Shown here: piece after piece, positions 35,815 to 38,200 of the stretch
Layout: each line of letters begins with the position of its first letter
Position numbering within the stretch: position 1 is the first letter of the stretch
Assembly (NCBI GenBank): GCA_913777325.1
Contig: CAJYSA010000119.1
Coordinates: 1-38,200 of the forward strand
Source: an uncultured Sphingomonas sp.
GTDB lineage: Bacteria > Pseudomonadota > Alphaproteobacteria > Sphingomonadales > Sphingomonadaceae
Direction of reading: 5' to 3'
Length of the DNA: 38,200 bases
Translations under genes and position numbers: made by a program
Notes under the pieces: generated by a model
What the model saw: the letters and a program-made list of their open reading frames with translations, nothing else
Told to the model about the DNA's origin: nothing
Database searches by the model: none

Positions 35815-37896
35815 TTACACATTCTTGACGATGCGGCGGAAGCGGTGGAGCAGCGGCTCGGTATAGCCGTTCGGCTGCGCCTCGCCTTCGAACACCAGCG
35901 CGCGCGCGGCCTGCATCGCGGCGCTGTCCCGCGTGAGCGGGCGATAGGCTGGGTCGGCGGCATTCTGCGCATCGACCTTGGCGGCCATGCGGGCGAAAGC
36001 GGCATCGACCTGCGCCGGCGTGGCGACGCCGTGGCGCAACCAATTGGCGAGATGCTGCGACGAGATGCGCAGCGTCGCGCGATCCTCCATCAATCCGATA
36101 TCGTGGATGTCGGGCACCTTCGAACAGCCGACGCCCTGATCGATCCAGCGGACGACATAGCCCAGAATGCCCTGGGCATTGTTGTCGAGTTCGGCGGCGA
36201 TCTCCTCCGCCGACCAGTCGTGCCCGGCGGCGAGCGGGATCGTCAGCAGATCGGCGAGCGGGGCGACCGGCTCGGCGGCGCGCGCGGCCTGGCGCGCGGC
36301 GACGTCGACCAGGTGATAATGCGTGGCGTGCAGCGTCGCGGCGGTCGGCGACGGCACCCAGGCGGTGGTGGCGCCGGATTGCGGGTGCGCGATCTTCTGA
36401 TCGAGCATGTCGCGCATCCGATCGGGCGCGGCCCACATGCCCTTGCCGATCTGCGCACGCCCCGACAGGCCGCAGGCGAGCCCGATCTGGACGTTGCGAT
36501 CCTCATACGCGCGGATCCAGGCGGCGTTCTTCATGTCCGCCTTGCGGACCATCGCGCCGGCCTGCATCGCGGTGTGAATCTCGTCGCCGGTGCGATCGAG
36601 GAAGCCGGTGTTGATGAACACGATCCGGTCGCGCACCGCATGGATGCACGCGGCGAGATTGGCGCTGGTGCGGCGCTCCTCGTCCATCACCCCGACCTTG
36701 ATCGTATGGCGCGCCAGCCCGAGCATGTCCTCGACCGCGTCGAACAGCCGGTTGGTGAAGGCCGCCTCGTCCGGGCCGTGCATCTTCGGCTTGACGATAT
36801 AGATCGCGCCGGCGCGCGAATTGATGCGCGCGCCGCCATGGTCGAGGTCGTGGATCGCGATCAGGCTGGTGAGCGCGGCGTCGAGAATGCCCTCGGGCGC
36901 CTCCGCCCCGTCCGGCAGCCGGATCGCGGGGGTGGTCATCAGATGCCCGACGTTGCGGACGAACAGCAACGCGCGCCCGGGCAGCGCGAACGAGGTGCCG
37001 TCGGGTGCGACATACTGGCGGTCGTCGTTCAGCCGGCGCGTGACGGTGCGGCCGTTCTTCTCGAACGTGTCCTGCAGGTCGCCGCGCATCAGCCCGAGCC
37101 AATTGGCATAGGCCGCGACCTTGTCCTGCGCGTCGACCGCCGCGACCGAATCCTCCAGGTCGCAGATCGTGGTGAGCGCGGATTCGAGGATGACATCGGC
37201 CAAGCCGGCGGGATCGTCGCGCCCGATCGGATGCGCGCGGTCGATCACCAGCTCGATGTGCAGGCCGTGGTGGCGCAGCAGGAGATGGTCGTCGGCGCGA
37301 CCGACCATGTGCGACGGATCGGCGAGCTCGGGCGTGCCGCCGCGCCAGTCGTGCCAGCTTCCCGAGGCGAGCGGCACCGCGCGGTCGAGGAAGTCGCGCG
37401 CCCAGGCGATCACCTGCGCGCCGCGCGCGGCATCGTAGCCGGGGCCGGCCGTGGTGCCGGGCAGCGCGTCGGTGCCGTACAGCGCGTCGTACAGGCTGCC
37501 CCAGCGCGCATTGGCGGCGTTGAGGAGGAAGCGCGCGTTGAGGATCGGGACGACGAGTTGCGGCCCGGCGAGCCGCGCAACCTCGTCATCGACCGCACCG
37601 GGCGCGATCGTGAACGGCGCGGGTTCCGGGACGAGATAACCGATGTCGCGCAGGAACGACCGATACTCGTCCGGCGACCCGCCACCGCGATGCCAGTCGT
37701 CGATGCGCGCCTGAAGCGTGTCGCGAACGTGCAGGAGCGCCGCGTTCTCGGGCGCGAACCGCGCGTAGAGGTCGGCAAGGCCCTGCCAGAAATTGGCGGC
37801 GGCGATCCCGGTGCCGGGCAGCGCGCGGTCCTCGACGAAGCGGGCGAGTTCGGTGGCGACCTGCAGGCCGGCGCGGGGCGTCAGGGTGTCGGTCAT
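35815..37896 (-). CDS. glcB: Malate synthase G
   Basis: A 693-aa glyoxylate-cycle enzyme that condenses glyoxylate with acetyl-CoA to malate. ATG 37896 has AGGAGG 9 nt upstream and begins [17 protein letters not shown]; the frame extends 24 codons upstream without support. The long single-chain form with the inserted beta domain is the G type. Family-conserved segments include [26 protein letters not shown] (active-site Arg), [29 protein letters not shown] (Mg-binding acidic residues) and [14 protein letters not shown] (catalytic Asp). Isocitrate lyase is not in the window. The gene is divergent from a LysR-family regulator across 95 nt and may be controlled by it. Confidence 0.97.
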   Translation of the reverse strand: MTDTLTPRAGLQVATELARFVEDRALPGTGIAAANFWQGLADLYARFAPENAALLHVRDTLQARIDDWHRGGGSPDEYRSFLRDIGYLVPEPAPFTIAPGAVDDEVARLAGPQLVVPILNARFLLNAANARWGSLYDALYGTDALPGTTAGPGYDAARGAQVIAWARDFLDRAVPLASGSWHDWRGGTPELADPSHMVGRADDHLLLRHHGLHIELVIDRAHPIGRDDPAGLADVILESALTTICDLEDSVAAVDAQDKVAAYANWLGLMRGDLQDTFEKNGRTVTRRLNDDRQYVAPDGTSFALPGRALLFVRNVGHLMTTPAIRLPDGAEAPEGILDAALTSLIAIHDLDHGGARINSRAGAIYIVKPKMHGPDEAAFTNRLFDAVEDMLGLARHTIKVGVMDEERRTSANLAACIHAVRDRIVFINTGFLDRTGDEIHTAMQAGAMVRKADMKNAAWIRAYEDRNVQIGLACGLSGRAQIGKGMWAAPDRMRDMLDQKIAHPQSGATTAWVPSPTAATLHATHYHLVDVAARQAARAAEPVAPLADLLTIPLAAGHDWSAEEIAAELDNNAQGILGYVVRWIDQGVGCSKVPDIHDIGLMEDRATLRISSQHLANWLRHGVATPAQVDAAFARMAAKVDAQNAADPAYRPLTRDSAAMQAARALVFEGEAQPNGYTEPLLHRFRRIVKNV

Positions 37897-37991
37897 CGTC
37901 GGCGTCCTCCTGTTCCTCCACATAGACGCGCCGCGATCCTGTCGGTAGGGCGCAGGAATTCGAAACACCTTTTCCCGAGAGGAACAAGTCG

Positions 37992-38200
37992 CTGGACCCG
38001 GACTATGCGCTGTTCGTGCGGATCGTGGAGGCGGGCAGCCTGTCGGCGGCGGCGCGCGCGCTGAACATCTCCCCGGCGATGGCGTCGAAGCGGCTCGCGC
38101 GGCTGGAGGCGCGACTGGGCGTGCGGCTGATCCAGCGGACGACGCGGCGGCTGGCGCCGACCGATGCGGGCGAGCGTTTCCACGCCGACGTCGCCGCGAT
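37992..38200 (+). CDS. LysR family transcriptional regulator (partial, N-terminus)
   Basis: The first about 69 residues of a LysR-type regulator, cut by the window edge. The N-terminal winged helix is clear: [21 protein letters not shown], then [39 protein letters not shown]. The usual N-terminus of such proteins is MDPDYALF; here the codon before DPDYALF is CTG (37992), with AGAGGA 5-10 nt upstream, and no in-frame ATG, GTG or TTG lies nearby. I infer a CTG start, or a start further upstream. Divergence from glcB suggests it regulates that gene. Confidence 0.85.
   Translation, partial: MDPDYALFVRIVEAGSLSAAARALNISPAMASKRLARLEARLGVRLIQRTTRRLAPTDAGERFHADVAA

Overview
The window is GC-rich bacterial chromosome with tightly packed genes. 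The gene families and the scattered CGTCATTGCGAGCG-type palindromic repeats point to an alphaproteobacterium of the Sphingomonadales, most likely Sphingomonas. This is inferred from gene content and repeat type, not from a marker gene. No phage, integron, transposase or CRISPR array is visible.

Layout: (1) 76-3156 is a module like the E. coli yjfI/J/K/C genes: DUF2491, and divergently DUF2170, a PspA/IM30 coiled-coil protein and a glutathionylspermidine-synthase-type ATP-grasp ligase. It probably continues off the left edge. (2) 3157-3547 is a non-coding island of palindromic repeats. (3) 3548-8911, all on the minus strand, holds a periplasmic VOC protein, an unknown secreted protein, a three-domain envelope enzyme (GH18-like + NodB deacetylase + GT2 glycosyltransferase) and a Crp/Fnr regulator. 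(4) 9088-12877 holds a secreted beta-propeller/amidohydrolase, a small unknown protein and tRNA-Gly(CCC).

(5) 13279-26491 is a glycan-utilisation region. A TonB-dependent receptor is followed by a GH89 alpha-N-acetylglucosaminidase that overlaps by 4 nt a NagX/HGSNAT-like membrane acyltransferase. Then come a Tat-exported GH2 beta-galactosidase-like enzyme, a divergent secreted esterase-like alpha/beta hydrolase, and a second TonB-dependent receptor. The GH89 + NagX pair is the bacterial counterpart of the two consecutive human lysosomal enzymes that acetylate and then remove alpha-linked glucosamine from heparan sulfate; the key residues of both can be read in the sequence.

(6) 26684-35433, minus strand, is a full high-affinity potassium operon in the order torF-like porin, 27-aa membrane microprotein, kdpF, kdpA, kdpB, kdpC, kdpD, kdpE. 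All gaps are short or overlapping. About 100 bp upstream of the first gene lie two perfect adjacent copies of an 11-bp sequence, the geometry expected of a KdpE (OmpR/PhoB family) operator. (7) The right end holds a small unknown ORF, malate synthase G (glcB) and the start of a divergent LysR-family regulator cut by the window edge.

The strongest leads are the GH89-NagX pair with its receptor, the putative KdpE operator with the porin/microprotein-extended kdp operon, and several short sequence motifs shared between promoters of the glycan region.
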